64,000 bases of DNA from contig NZ_OU343031.1 in the NCBI RefSeq assembly GCF_910593725.1, positions 434,001-498,000 of the forward strand. The letters run 5' to 3'. Each line of letters opens with the position of its first letter. The first letter of the stretch is position 1. Below the pieces are notes generated by a model. The model saw nothing but the letters and a program-made list of their open reading frames with translations. It was not told the DNA's origin and ran no database searches. The translations under genes were made by a program, and so were the position numbers. This document shows, one piece after another, positions 49,958 to 60,553 of this stretch. This DNA comes from Candidatus Vallotiella hemipterorum (GTDB lineage: Bacteria; Pseudomonadota; Gammaproteobacteria; Burkholderiales; Burkholderiaceae).

Positions 49958-52519
49958 CGGGGTCCCTAAATTTATGTGGCATTCTGCCCATATTTAGAAT
50001 AGCAAAAGTGTTGTTCTATACGAAAAAAATATATAAATGCGGGCGATATATGCCAGTCTAAGGCGAAGTCTATCGTGTCAGATGGATTCATGAGCTTATT
50101 TTGCAGTTTATGCTTTTATTAAGTTTAAGAAATACGGCGCTTGATTGGAAATCTCGCATTAATGCGCAACATAATAATCTAGCTTTCGTGATTTTTCCGG
50201 GGCAATTAACCACCCACACAGCGCCGATTTTTTCTACCGGTGACTCCTCAAGAAAACCCCATAAAAGTTTGTTTATGCAAAGTTTCGCGCACTTTACCGA
50301 TAATATAAAGAAAATGGCGCATTTTAGTCTACTTGACATGAAAAGATCAGATATGTTCTTCAATATAGTGACCACAGCATTTACTCAATCAAGAGAAAGG
50401 ACTCATAACTACAATAGATCTTTATAATTTACCAAGAAATCCTGGTGCATTGCGCTATCAATAATTAGCTTATAAGCATAAGGCTATACATACTGTACAC
50501 TGACTACAGTTTAGTGTAGCTTACGTACCTACATTATTGATGGTCATAATAAGTGGTAATCTACTTCTTTTTTTAAATTCTCGCATTAAATCTATCCTTA
50601 CCTAAGCTGTCTACATAGACCGAATAATGGATGTGCTATCTTAAGGGGATCTAAATATGCTTAGTTATAAAACCGAGACTAGCGTCACCACAGTACGCGT
50701 TTATATTCGTAACTGCGCTAAAAACCGGATAGCACTAGCAGTCTATGCGAGCATCAAAGAATGGCCCGACACGATAAAAATTAACCAAGACGACTTTGCT
50801 ACGATACCAGTACCTCTCTAGATAGGGTAAGTAGAGTACTACCGAGAGAGAGATAGACAAAAGCCTAAATACCAGGCTATTTTTAACTTATACTTGGATA
50901 GCCGCTACATTTGTATTTGCTTACTAAGCGTCGCTATCAAAATGACATACTAAGATCTCTAACCTCGCCTATGATAGGCAAGCAGATAGGCACGCAATCT
51001 CTCCTAACCACCATTTAAGTGATGAATTAAGTATCAGAAATAGTCATATCTGTAGATTGGCGTTTAACAGGTTGAATTATACGCTTATCAAATTTTTGAA
51101 AAAATTTAGACTTGTGAATCTACAGATAGGTATCAGCCAAATGATGATGACCACGGTCTAAGTTACGTCAATATCCGAGATGCACATGATATTGTCATCT
51201 GGTTTAGGTCGGCTTCGTGTAATGGCTATTATGAGAACATTCTAAATATTCAAGCATTTCTTCCTTAACTTAGTCACCACTAAATTACCCTAAGATAGGC
51301 GTGCATATTTTAATGATTTTCGGCGTGTTTATAAGTAGTTTAGCAGGCTAGCATTAGCATCTAGTTGTAGAGTAAAGGATTAGACTAATCCAAGGGGCCA
51401 AAGAATTTCTGGCTGCGATGCTCGGCTTTGGGTCCCATCGAACTTATAGTGGCTAAAAAGTACGCGCCGGACGACAGGCTATAGAAGCCCTCTTCGAGCA
51501 CTATTATTTTCGTAGTCCCCTCTCGGATTGTAATTAGTCATATACCTTATTGTGGGGGGAGTACTCAGGCGTCTTTACCAGTTTAATTAATATAGGTTTA
51601 TGTGTGATTGCAGTGGATAGTCAATACCGCATTCTTCGAAAAATGTTCTACTATTCGATCAGATCAATATCTTTTCTGTGATTTCTAAAGCGAGGCGAGC
51701 TGATGCGGAGTGGGGGGCGAATGGCTAGCGCGCCCCCAGTTAATAAACTTGTTCTGATAGATAAACGTTTTATTATATCTTTAGTAAAGTGTAATCAGTC
51801 AACTTGCCTTATATCCCCGCCTCTGGCTAGAGGTATGCCAGTGTGTGGCTTGGCAAACTTCGAAACATAGAGCGTTATATAAAGCTGAGTAAGTCCTAAT
51901 CCTTTAATGCTCGATTAACAACTCGAAAACAATGAATTAGACATAATAGAAGCTCAGTTTCCGGTAAATCTTAGTAAGCATTAATTGTGTATCAGTTTCA
52001 GCATATCCTAAAACAAGTACATGCTCTAGTTTGGAGCTAGGTCGCACACTTTCTTAATACGGCTTGATATCTAGTTTTAGCCCAGCTCTTCACAAGATCG
52101 TCGTATGAATGAGTAACTTCCTGCATAGCCTGAATAAGCACGTGTAGCAGTATTTTTTATATGCAGATTACTATAGTACGGCTACCTAGCTTAAGTTTTG
52201 TTACCTATTTTAGAAAAATATGATTGGCTGATGATACTGCTTCACCCATATTTGATGGCTCATCACTACTCGTAAGCGCATCTAAGTAAATAGACGTTAT
52301 AATATGAGACAGGTAGCTTAATTATTTATGATCCGCTATATTTCTATAAGTTATCATGTACTTTAAATCGACGCAATCATGCAGTTCGCACAGTATTGTT
52401 TAATCTCTGGCATGCATAACGTGCTTGAGTTTGGTAGGGGGCATCCTCATCAGGCCTTGTCAAGGCGTAGAACTAAGCCCTAGAGCAGCGTATGCAGCTT
52501 TTTGTTTCGAGAATACTGA
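49958..52519. other. 2.6-kb gene-free stretch, the largest in the window
   Basis: In Burkholderia, aroQ, tlpA, mpl and an esterase gene lie between accB and the RNase II-family gene. None is intact here. I see a possible mpl remnant at about 51301-51900 on the + strand. Two mutually antisense open frames at 50088-50427 contain no motif I know. The rest shows only short hairpins such as AAAAGCCT/AGGCTATTTTT near 50862. Confidence 0.6.
51301..51900 (+). pseudogene. Possible mpl remnant (murein peptide ligase)
   Basis: The + strand reads VHILMIFGVFISSLAG, which resembles the Mpl start (M-H-I-H-I-L-G-I-C-G-T-F-M-G-G-L-A). Further on, ILNIGLCVIAVDSQYRIL resembles the ILDRGLPYVSGPQWL region in spacing. 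The position upstream of the RNase II-family gene fits Burkholderia. The matches are short and broken by stops, and the ATP-binding GTHGKTTT motif was not found, so this is tentative. Confidence 0.3.
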
Positions 52520-54457
52520 GTGAATGTTTTTTTTGAAGAATCCGGTGGCCTGAAAGTTGGCATAGTATTAAATCAGCAGGGTGATATATTTCAGGTTGAG
52601 TTGCCGAGTGGGCGTCGCTCTAAAGTTCGTAGAAAAGACGTGCTTATTGAGTTTAACAGCCCGAGCGCTGCCGATCTAATCCAGCAGGCTAATTCAGCAT
52701 CAAAGGAAATCGACCTAGATTTCTTGTGGGAAATTTCTCCGCTAGACAAGTTTTTCTTTGTCGACCTGGCTAATGAATATTTCGGTGGCACACCAGATCC
52801 TGTGCAAAAAAGTGCCCTGATACTGTGCATGCACAGCTCGCCTATCTACTTCCGACGCAGAGGGCGTGGAGAGTACCAGCGAGCACCTGAGGAGCAGTTG
52901 AAAATGGCGCTTATAGCTCTTGAGCGGAGGCGCCAACAAGCTCTCATACAGCAGCAGTACGAAAATGAGCTTAAGTCCGGTAGACTACCTGCTTCTTTTA
53001 ATGGAAAAGTGCTTAGCTTACTCACGCGTGCAGATAAGAATTCGATTGAATATAAAGTACTAGAATCAGCCGCGCTCGCATTGGGTAAGTCAGCAGCACA
53101 GTTGATGTTAGACATCGGTGGTATACCATCGGCGCGCGAGTTTCATGAGGCGCGTTTCCTATCTGAGTATTTCCCGAATGGCACTGATTTCCCTGCGTTG
53201 AATGTTGGTCCGTTACCGGAGAACCTAAGTAAAGCGATTGACGTGCAAGCATTTTCCGTCGACGACGTGACTACTACTGAGATAGACGACGCTTTTTCTG
53301 TGAAACGCCTATCAGGTGAACGCGCTAGAATTGGTATTCACATAGCGGCTCCAGCATTAGGGATTAAAGGCGGCGATGCTGTTGATGTAATCGCGCGCGC
53401 TCGATTATCAACCGTCTATACACCTGGTAAGAAGATTACTATGTTACCAGATGATGTCGTCAAAACGTTCACCTTACAAGAAGGTGGATTTAGACCAGTA
53501 GTGTCATTATACCTAATCATCGATACGACTACACAGGATATCATAATGTCTGAGACGGTGGTCGAGCGCGTGTACGTTCTCAGAAATTTGCGACATAACA
53601 TACTCGATGAGATTATTACTGAACAAACTCTCCTAGACGGTATTCAGGACTATCCTTATAAGGATGAGATCGATATGCTTTGGCCTTTTGCTAAGTCGCT
53701 TTACGAGCGACGACAGCGAGCGCGCATTGGCTACGGTCTTAGGCGAGAGGTACCTAGCAACCTTGATTATAACTTCCACATCTACGGCGAGCATGTTAGC
53801 ATCACACCACGCCGGCGTGATGCGCCACTTAATCTAATTGTCGCAGAACTTGCAATTTTAGCCAATAGCCACTGGGGTGCGTTCTTGCATGATTATGGGG
53901 TTCCGGGTATCTATCGCGCACAGCGAGCATACGGCCCGCATAGAACACGAATGCAGACTACACCAGCACCGCATGAAGGGCTTGGCGTTATGCAGTATGC
54001 GTGGACTACTTCCCCGCTGCGCCGATATGTTGACTTAGTTAATCAGTGGCAGCTATTAGCGTGTGTCCGACATGGAATTACAGCGAAGCTAGCTGCGCCT
54101 TTCAAACCTAAAGATCTGGAGCTATACGCTATAGCTCGGAATTTTGATGAAATTTATATGGCCTATGCTGATCATCAGCGGTGTATGGAACACTTTTGGT
54201 GTCTGCGCTGGCTAAAGCAAGAGCGTCGGAACCGAGTGGTGGCCACTATCGTTAAAGACGGCGTTGTGCGACTTGAGGAAGTACCACTCCTCTTGCATGT
54301 ACAAGGATTAGGTGTGCATGCAAGAGGCGTACGTGTTCTAATCGAGGTAATAGCAATTGACGAATTACGGGTAGAGGCGCTGTGCCGACTTATTAAAGTA
54401 ATAGACGTGGCACAAGTAACCTGTAGCAATGAGAATAATAGTAAAGTGATTCAATAA
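52520..54457 (+). CDS. RNase II/RNase R-family 3'-5' exoribonuclease
   Basis: The 645-aa protein has an RNB catalytic domain: TTEIDDAFSVKR (the metal-binding Asp cluster) near residue 252, RIGIHIAAPA, STVYTPGKKITMLPDDV, and TTSPLRRYVDLVNQWQL with the conserved Arg/Asp. The N-terminal RNA-binding region is shorter than in classical RNase II or R, and the C-terminal S1-like domain is weak. Burkholderia has such a protein in this place. I do not assign rnb or rnr, since the domain pattern does not decide. A 14-bp-stem hairpin with one G-T pair lies at 54289-54327. Confidence 0.88.
   Translation: MNVFFEESGGLKVGIVLNQQGDIFQVELPSGRRSKVRRKDVLIEFNSPSAADLIQQANSASKEIDLDFLWEISPLDKFFFVDLANEYFGGTPDPVQKSALILCMHSSPIYFRRRGRGEYQRAPEEQLKMALIALERRRQQALIQQQYENELKSGRLPASFNGKVLSLLTRADKNSIEYKVLESAALALGKSAAQLMLDIGGIPSAREFHEARFLSEYFPNGTDFPALNVGPLPENLSKAIDVQAFSVDDVTTTEIDDAFSVKRLSGERARIGIHIAAPALGIKGGDAVDVIARARLSTVYTPGKKITMLPDDVVKTFTLQEGGFRPVVSLYLIIDTTTQDIIMSETVVERVYVLRNLRHNILDEIITEQTLLDGIQDYPYKDEIDMLWPFAKSLYERRQRARIGYGLRREVPSNLDYNFHIYGEHVSITPRRRDAPLNLIVAELAILANSHWGAFLHDYGVPGIYRAQRAYGPHRTRMQTTPAPHEGLGVMQYAWTTSPLRRYVDLVNQWQLLACVRHGITAKLAAPFKPKDLELYAIARNFDEIYMAYADHQRCMEHFWCLRWLKQERRNRVVATIVKDGVVRLEEVPLLLHVQGLGVHARGVRVLIEVIAIDELRVEALCRLIKVIDVAQVTCSNENNSKVIQ
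54289..54327. repeat. Hairpin with 14-bp stem inside the exoribonuclease gene
   Basis: Arms 54289-54302 and 54314-54327 pair, with one T/G position and an 11-base loop. The encoded residues are L-L-L-H-V and V-H-A-R-G. Confidence 0.8.
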
Positions 54458-55401
54458 ACCCCATCTTTCCACGTCTAGTGCCCAGCAGTGAGGTAGATTA
54501 ACGAGAAGTGGCGCGCTCAGCTAGGACTGAGGCGTCTCAGGCAGCACGTACACTATCAGTGAGGGCTACCTCTACCACTACAAGTACCCGTAGTATTTCT
54601 TTTTTGTAGCATGAGATTCGGCGTGGTGTTCTCGACTGAGCTTTAGCGCTTACAATGCCTCTACATATAAATATAGGCACATACATTTCGTTTATACGTC
54701 ATAGCGAGAACCGTTATTTAGTGCTACCTTGACTCTACAAGAAAGTTACTTAAAACCTCAAGCGTGCTATCCGTGCATCTATGGATGCGCATTTTCCTAG
54801 TAATTATAATCCGACGAAGTGCTACACAGGTTTAAGGGGATAATAAACCTAGTGGTATATTCACTGTGAGCTTGCTAATTACCTAGCAGGTGGTGCATGA
54901 CTTATTTGTGTATCGAGATAATAGCCGCCCCATCTACTAAACCCAGGGTTAGCTATCACGCAGATTAAAAAGGAGTGTCGATCGACAAAGTCAGAATTTC
55001 CTCATTACTGTAGTTAACTACGGTGGAGTGGGGGCGGTGGAGTTTTTTTATGTGGATGACAGCGCAACATATCTCTATGAAGAGCTCAATTTATATGACA
55101 TGAGTGTAAGTGAATATAGAGGGGTACTAGGAGAAGTGAAGCAACGACGCACATATTATCTAAACGATGATGGGCACTATATTATCTTGACCGGATTGCC
55201 ATGAGATTGCGTGTTTTTATCGAAGGATAGTAGCTCGAGCTACAACACTCTTTCTACGCGGAGAAGAGACTTTAATGAATACTATGCACTGTAGTTCCCT
55301 GGAATAAAACCAGGCGAGAAATCCCAAGAGGGTCCTATGCATAAGCAGAGCTAAACTAACCATTCGTTACGTTATTAACGATTATTTTTAAAAGTCTAAT
55401 C
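54458..55401. other. 944-bp stretch between the exoribonuclease gene and pyrF
   Basis: aroE and mtgA, expected after this exoribonuclease gene in Burkholderia, are not recognisable. The only coding-like signal is the small broken frame at 54953-55204. Confidence 0.5.
54953..55204 (+). pseudogene. Small unrecognised reading frame, probably frameshifted
   Basis: An 84-codon open frame on the + strand with no ATG. Its second half reads like real protein: VVNYGGVGAVEFFYVDDSA, then LNLYDMSVSEYRGVLGEVK and YYLNDDGHYIILTGLP before TGA. A good ribosome-binding site (AAAAAGGAGT, near 54968) precedes a GTG at 54975 in another frame that reads V-S-I-D-K-V-R-I-S-S-L-L before a stop. A single frameshift near 55013 would join the two into a protein of about 75 aa. 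I do not recognise the family. Confidence 0.35.
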
Positions 55402-56214
55402 ATGTCTTTTATTACTGCCCTTGAGGATGCTTGGAAAAACACGCAATCATTACTATGCATCGGACTAGACCCTGAGCCATCGCGCTTTCCACCACATCTA
55501 GCTGGGCGCGATGATGCTATCTTTACGTTCTGCCGAGATATTGTTGATGCTACTATGCCGTATGCCTGCTCATTTAAGCCACAAATTGCTTATTTCTCCG
55601 CACATCGGGCGGAGGATCAACTTGAGGCATTAATTGATCACATTCACTCCTGTTACCCAGGGCTTCCAGTCGTACTAGACGCTAAGCGTGGAGATATCGG
55701 TAGCACTGCTGAGCAGTATGCACGTGAGGCATTTGAGCGATATCAAGCTGATGCGGTAACGATTAATCCTTATCTAGGATTCGACTCGATTAAACCATAT
55801 CTCACATATCAGGACAAGGGTGTAATTATTTTATGCCGGACTTCTAATCAAGGTGGATCGGATTTACAATTTCTTAACATTAGCGGGCGGCCGCTATATC
55901 AGCATGTAGCGGTGCTTGCTGCCGAGGAATGGAATATAACTGGACAGCTCGGTCTCGTAGTGGGCGCGACTTTTACAAATGAAATCTATGCGGTCCGCCG
56001 GCTTGTTTCTACTATGCCTTTACTGATCCCGGGAATTGGTGCGCAAGGCGGCGATATTAAGGCAACAGTTAATGCAGGTCGTACAGCTAACGGCACAGGT
56101 ATGATTATCAACTCATCACGCTCGATTTTATATGCGGGTAGCGGTGAGGACTTTGCATGCTTTGCGGCTAGCGCTGCGCGTGATACGCGCGACGCGATTA
56201 ATACTTACCGTTAA
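55402..56214 (+). CDS. pyrF: Orotidine 5'-phosphate decarboxylase PyrF
   Basis: Last step of UMP synthesis. The 270-aa protein has the catalytic cluster D93-A-K95-R-G-D98, together with FKPQIAYF and PGIGAQGGD near residue 213 in the phosphate-binding region. This is the longer subgroup of bacterial OMP decarboxylases used by Burkholderia. A gap of about 250 bases separates it from the end of convergent pgpA; cinA, which lies there in relatives, is gone. Confidence 0.95.
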   Translation: MSFITALEDAWKNTQSLLCIGLDPEPSRFPPHLAGRDDAIFTFCRDIVDATMPYACSFKPQIAYFSAHRAEDQLEALIDHIHSCYPGLPVVLDAKRGDIGSTAEQYAREAFERYQADAVTINPYLGFDSIKPYLTYQDKGVIILCRTSNQGGSDLQFLNISGRPLYQHVAVLAAEEWNITGQLGLVVGATFTNEIYAVRRLVSTMPLLIPGIGAQGGDIKATVNAGRTANGTGMIINSSRSILYAGSGEDFACFAASAARDTRDAINTYR

Positions 56215-56469
56215 CAGCGCTCCCCCGACGGATTACCCAGTATTTTTATTATATAATGCTTTAGTCTTTCAAAAGTAGGTTGGTATATTAACCAGCTAAA
56301 AGTAGACCACCAATATTTTCGGTATCAGTTACGGACATCATAACCATGATGCCGATATTTAACAGCCAAAGTAGTGATTATCCGCTAGGTATCATTTAAA
56401 TAGTTATTAGTTGTTAATAGCCAGTAAATAAAACTTTCTAGCATTATTTAGCATTAAAATGCTACGTGG

Positions 56470-57048
56470 CTATCGCTTAACTATCAGAGATAGTGATGCC
56501 ATCATAATAACAATTAACGTGAGTAATGCCGCAATCATATCGTCTAGCATAATGTCGAATCCCCCTGATAGCCGTCTATTGAAATAGCGGATAGGCGGTG
56601 GTTTAGCTATGTCGAAAAATCGGAATATTAGAAACGCGCTGAGTTGGTAGGTAAAGTTTGCTGGCGTGATAAACAGCATTACCACCCAAATTGCGACGAT
56701 TTCATCCCAAACTACTGCACCTGGATCCTTCTCGCTCATCTGTCGTGCCGTGAAGCCGGTAAATCCACACCCAGCAGCTAAGCTAGATGCAATTAGTACC
56801 CACCATTGCATGCTGTTTAAGTATGTATTTAATACGGTGAACGACATCCAGCCGAACAAAGTTCCAAGTGTTCCTGGGATTACCGGCGACAAACCACTAC
56901 CAAACCCAAATGATAACACGTGCAGAGGATGGGATAACATAAATTGTATAGTGGCGCTTGATCGTGGTTTCGTGGCGGGGCTAGGCTTAGTTACTAATAA
57001 AGCGGCACGCGTTTTATACGGATCAGAGCGGGAGGAATCATTCTTCAT
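56470..57048 (-). CDS. pgpA: Phosphatidylglycerophosphatase A
   Basis: Dephosphorylates phosphatidylglycerophosphate to phosphatidylglycerol. I choose ATG 57048 (MKNDSS), which overlaps the thiL end; TTG 57060 is an alternative. The 192-aa protein has a variable basic N-terminus of about 35 residues, then the membrane domain with GSGLSPVIPGTLGTLFGW, the Asp/Glu motif VVWDEIVA, and FRFFDIAKPPPIRYF followed by LDDMIAA. These are the PgpA family signatures. Confidence 0.92.
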   Translation of the reverse strand: MKNDSSRSDPYKTRAALLVTKPSPATKPRSSATIQFMLSHPLHVLSFGFGSGLSPVIPGTLGTLFGWMSFTVLNTYLNSMQWWVLIASSLAAGCGFTGFTARQMSEKDPGAVVWDEIVAIWVVMLFITPANFTYQLSAFLIFRFFDIAKPPPIRYFNRRLSGGFDIMLDDMIAALLTLIVIMMASLSLIVKR

Positions 57049-58063
57049 AGAAATGATCAAAGCTACGCCAGGTTGTGCTAATCGGAGAGCCGAATCTATC
57101 GTACCAATGTACTGTGTTTGTGTTAATAATACTAGTGCTGCCCTCAGCTAAATCTGCAGGGGCATCTATTGTGCCTATCCGCGTAAGCGGCACGCCGATA
57201 CGTGGGATAAGCGCAAGCAGCATGTCACGACGACTGGGCGGCGCGGTAAAACATAGCTCGTAGTCATCACCGCCTTCAACTGCGCACCGGTATTGAATAG
57301 AGAGGGGTTGCGCGCGTAGAGCGGCCGAGCGGGGTAGCGCGTCGACGTCTACGCGCGCTGCTACGTTAGAGCGCTTAAGAATATGCGCTAAATCTCCGGC
57401 TAGTCCATCAGACAGATCGAGTGCCGCATGCGCGATGCCTCTTAGCGCTATGCCGAGCGCGATACGCGGCTCAGGCATTTGTAACGCATAACGTAGTGCA
57501 GGTAATTCATCTGTAGCGAGTGGCCATTCGCCACGCAGAGCGCCTAGTGCTAGGCGCGCATCACCCAGTGCGCCGGACACCCAGATATCATCGCCAGGCT
57601 GGGCAGCATCGCGGCGCAGTGCTTGACCGCAGGGCACATCGCCAAATACGGTGATACAGATATTCAGTGGTCCCGCAGTAGTATCGCCGCCAACTAACTC
57701 GCAGCCATGGTAATCCGCTAGCGCGAATAATCCGCGCTCAAATGCGCTCAACCAGTCCTGTCGTGACGCGCCGGCGTCCGGCAGAGCTAGTGCGAGTGTG
57801 AACGCCCGTGGTTCAGCGCCCATTGCCGCTAGATCTGATAAGTTAACAGCTAATGCCTTATGCCCCAGTGTCACAGGCGGGACGTCAGCGAAAAAGTGGC
57901 ATCCCTCGATCAGCATATCGGTAGATACAGCTAATTCGTGATCTGGTCGCCCAGCAAGTAAAGCGCAATCGTCTCCAATTCCCAGCACGGCTGCGTGTCG
58001 TGGTTGCTTGCGCTGAGCAGAATAGCGGTTAATAAGGCTGAATTCGGATAAAAATGTCGGCAT
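57038..58063 (-). CDS. thiL: Thiamine-monophosphate kinase ThiL
   Basis: Makes thiamine diphosphate, the cofactor used by transketolase (at 62549). The start ATG 58063 (MPTFLSEFSLINRY) corresponds to homologues; a longer frame to 58135 adds 24 foreign residues. The 341-aa protein has GIGDDCALL, STDMLIEGCHF, LAVNLSDLAAMGAEP and GGDTTAGPLNICITVFG, the metal and ATP sites of the PurM-like fold, and GGDDYELCFTA near the end. The end overlaps the pgpA start by 11 bases. GC content looks higher than in the neighbours. Confidence 0.95.
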   Translation of the reverse strand: MPTFLSEFSLINRYSAQRKQPRHAAVLGIGDDCALLAGRPDHELAVSTDMLIEGCHFFADVPPVTLGHKALAVNLSDLAAMGAEPRAFTLALALPDAGASRQDWLSAFERGLFALADYHGCELVGGDTTAGPLNICITVFGDVPCGQALRRDAAQPGDDIWVSGALGDARLALGALRGEWPLATDELPALRYALQMPEPRIALGIALRGIAHAALDLSDGLAGDLAHILKRSNVAARVDVDALPRSAALRAQPLSIQYRCAVEGGDDYELCFTAPPSRRDMLLALIPRIGVPLTRIGTIDAPADLAEGSTSIINTNTVHWYDRFGSPISTTWRSFDHFYEE

Positions 58064-58228
58064 GATGCGAGACGAAGCTTGCATGACAAGAATACGCACT
58101 ACGTTGTGTGCGCTGTGGTCATATAGTACGGTCACCCCTGCGGCTACTGTAAAGTACCCGTTTGTGGTTGGCTAGTAACGTTACAATGCGGCTCAAACAT
58201 GCATTCTAATCCGCACTGGCAGGCCATT

Positions 58229-60553
58229 ATGTCGACATCGATCAATAGTAAGTTGCGCGAAGCTGCGCTTGATTATCACGAATTCCCAACACCAGGGAAG
58301 ATCTCCATCGTACCAACTAAGCAGATTATTAATCAGTGCGATCTTGCCCTAGCCTATTCGCCCGGCGTCGCGGCTGCGTGCGAGGAAATCGTCGCCAATC
58401 CTCTCAATGCAGCGCGTTTCACTGCGCGCAGCAATTTGGTGGGCGTAGTGTCAAACGGTACAGCCGTTCTCGGTCTAGGGGATATCGGACCGCTTGCGGC
58501 TAAGCCGGTCATGGAAGGTAAAGCTGTGCTTTTTAAGAAGTTTGCGGGCATTGATGTGTTTGATATTGAACTAAATGAGAAAGACCCACAAAAGCTGATC
58601 GAGGTCATTACCTCTTTGGAACCTACCTTCGGGGGCATTAATCTGGAGGATATTAAAGCGCCCGATTGCTTTACAATCGAGCGCGAGTGTCGCAAGCGGA
58701 TGAAGATACCAGTATTTCATGACGACCAGCATGGTACTGCAATTGTAGTTGCCGCAGCAGTGACTAACGGGCTGAAGATCGTCGAAAAATTAATCGGCGA
58801 AGTAAAAGTTGTTGCTTCTGGTGCTGGTGCTGCAGCATTAGCATGCCTGAATCTACTGATTGATCTCGGGCTGAAGCGTGAGAACGTATTTGTTACAGAT
58901 CTAGCAGGTGTTGTATACGAAGGCCGTACGGAGCTAATGGATGCAGATAAAGCGCTGTTCAAGCAGGTTACCGACGCTCGGACGTTATCCGATATAATTG
59001 GTGATGCTGACGTATTTCTTGGTTTGTCTGCTGCCGGCGTGCTCAAGCCGGATATGGTTAAGAAGATGGCGGCTCGACCGCTAATTCTAGCGCTAGCTAA
59101 TCCAACGCCTGAAATATTGCCGGAGGTTGCGCTCCAAGTACGTCCAGACGCAATTCTAGCGACTGGACGTGCAGATTATCCGAACCAAGTTAACAATGTT
59201 CTATGTTTTCCTTTTATTTTTCGCGGCGCACTCGACTCTGGCGCGACTACGATTACTAAGGAGATGGAAATAGCTGCGGTCAACGCGATTGCCGAACTAA
59301 CACGCCAAGAGCAAAGCGACATCGTGACAACGGCATATGGGATCCAGGGTATAACGTTTGGGCGAGAGTATCTCATTCCGAAACCATTCGATCCGCGCCT
59401 AATTATAAAAATTGCACCAGCGGTAGTGCAGGCCGCAATGGATTGCCATGTCGCGACGCGGCCAATCGAAGATATGGAAGCTTACAAGCAACATCTTGAG
59501 CAATTTGTATATCACAGCGGCACGGCGATGAAGCCAGTTTTCCACATCGCGCGGGGGGTTAGTGCAGATAAGAAGCGCATCGTATTCGCTGAGGGGGAGG
59601 AGGAGCGAATTCTGCGGGCAGCGCAAATTATAGTCGACGAGCGACTGGCCAAGCCTATCTTGATCGGGCGACCAGCTATAATCGAGCAACGCGTCGCGCG
59701 CTACGGGCTACGCCTCATGGCGGGAGAGGATTTTACGATTGTCAATACTGACCATGATAAGCGCTATCAAGATTTCTGGCAGACATATTTTAATATAATG
59801 GCGCGCAAAGGCATTACGCAGCAGCTTGCGAAGGTTGAAATGCGGCGGCGCACTACGTTAATTGGCTCTATGCTGGTGCTTAAGGGTGAAGCTGACGGGA
59901 TGATCTGCGGTACGATTTCAACTACGCACAGACACCTGCATTTTATAGACCAGGTTATTGGCAAGCGAGCAGGCTGCTCAGTCTACGCAGCAATGAATTG
60001 CCTAGTGTTACCAAGTAGACAGATTTTCTTAGTTGATACCCACGTCAACGTTGACCCTACTCCGGAGGAACTAGTTGAGATCACGTTAATGGCCGCTGAT
60101 GAAGTACGTCGTTTTGGCATTGAACCAAAAATTGCCCTATTGTCCCATTCTAATTTTGGTTCAAGCAACGCGCCAAGCGCTAGGAAGATGCGCAACACAC
60201 TTGCGTTACTGAAAAAGTATGCACCACAATTACATATCGACGGAGAAATGCATGGTGATGTCGCGCTCAACGCAAGCCAGCGAAAGTGCGCGCCGCCGGA
60301 GGAAATGCTTAACGGCGAGGCAAACCTATTGATACTGCCTAACATAGATGCAGCTAATATTTCATATAACTTGCTTAAAACCGCGGCAGGAAACGATATT
60401 ACAATCGGACCTATTTTACTGGGCGCAGCAAAACCTGTGCACGTACTAACCGAGTCCGCGACTGTACGACGTATCGTGAATATGACAGCACTACTAGTCG
60501 CTGATGCAGCCGCAGCTACTAAGCAGTTTGAGAAGATATTAAACGGTAGTTAG
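58229..60553 (+). CDS. maeB: NADP-dependent malic enzyme MaeB with phosphotransacetylase-like domain
   Basis: Oxidatively decarboxylates malate to pyruvate. The start ATG 58229 (MSTSINSKLREAALDYHEFP) agrees with homologues; 58199 adds 10 residues. The 774-aa protein has a malic enzyme half (residues about 1-430: AYSPGVAAACEEI, HDDQHGTAIVVAAA, GAGAAALACLNLL) and a C-terminal phosphotransacetylase-like half (from about 440: IVFAEGEEERILRAAQI, ADGMICGTISTT, LPNIDAANISYNLLK). The second half usually regulates the first by binding acetyl-CoA and has no proven PTA activity. It is divergent from thiL. Confidence 0.96.
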   Translation: MSTSINSKLREAALDYHEFPTPGKISIVPTKQIINQCDLALAYSPGVAAACEEIVANPLNAARFTARSNLVGVVSNGTAVLGLGDIGPLAAKPVMEGKAVLFKKFAGIDVFDIELNEKDPQKLIEVITSLEPTFGGINLEDIKAPDCFTIERECRKRMKIPVFHDDQHGTAIVVAAAVTNGLKIVEKLIGEVKVVASGAGAAALACLNLLIDLGLKRENVFVTDLAGVVYEGRTELMDADKALFKQVTDARTLSDIIGDADVFLGLSAAGVLKPDMVKKMAARPLILALANPTPEILPEVALQVRPDAILATGRADYPNQVNNVLCFPFIFRGALDSGATTITKEMEIAAVNAIAELTRQEQSDIVTTAYGIQGITFGREYLIPKPFDPRLIIKIAPAVVQAAMDCHVATRPIEDMEAYKQHLEQFVYHSGTAMKPVFHIARGVSADKKRIVFAEGEEERILRAAQIIVDERLAKPILIGRPAIIEQRVARYGLRLMAGEDFTIVNTDHDKRYQDFWQTYFNIMARKGITQQLAKVEMRRRTTLIGSMLVLKGEADGMICGTISTTHRHLHFIDQVIGKRAGCSVYAAMNCLVLPSRQIFLVDTHVNVDPTPEELVEITLMAADEVRRFGIEPKIALLSHSNFGSSNAPSARKMRNTLALLKKYAPQLHIDGEMHGDVALNASQRKCAPPEEMLNGEANLLILPNIDAANISYNLLKTAAGNDITIGPILLGAAKPVHVLTESATVRRIVNMTALLVADAAAATKQFEKILNGS

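Noticed and set aside
50088-50427. Two overlapping antisense open frames upstream of accB (95 and 108 codons)
   Set aside because: They shadow each other, neither has a recognisable motif, and tlpA or aroQ signatures were not found in either.
58064-58228. Divergent thiL-maeB spacer as a site for a regulatory RNA or thiamine riboswitch
   Set aside because: No THI-box sequence (CUGAGA..GACC) is present in either direction.
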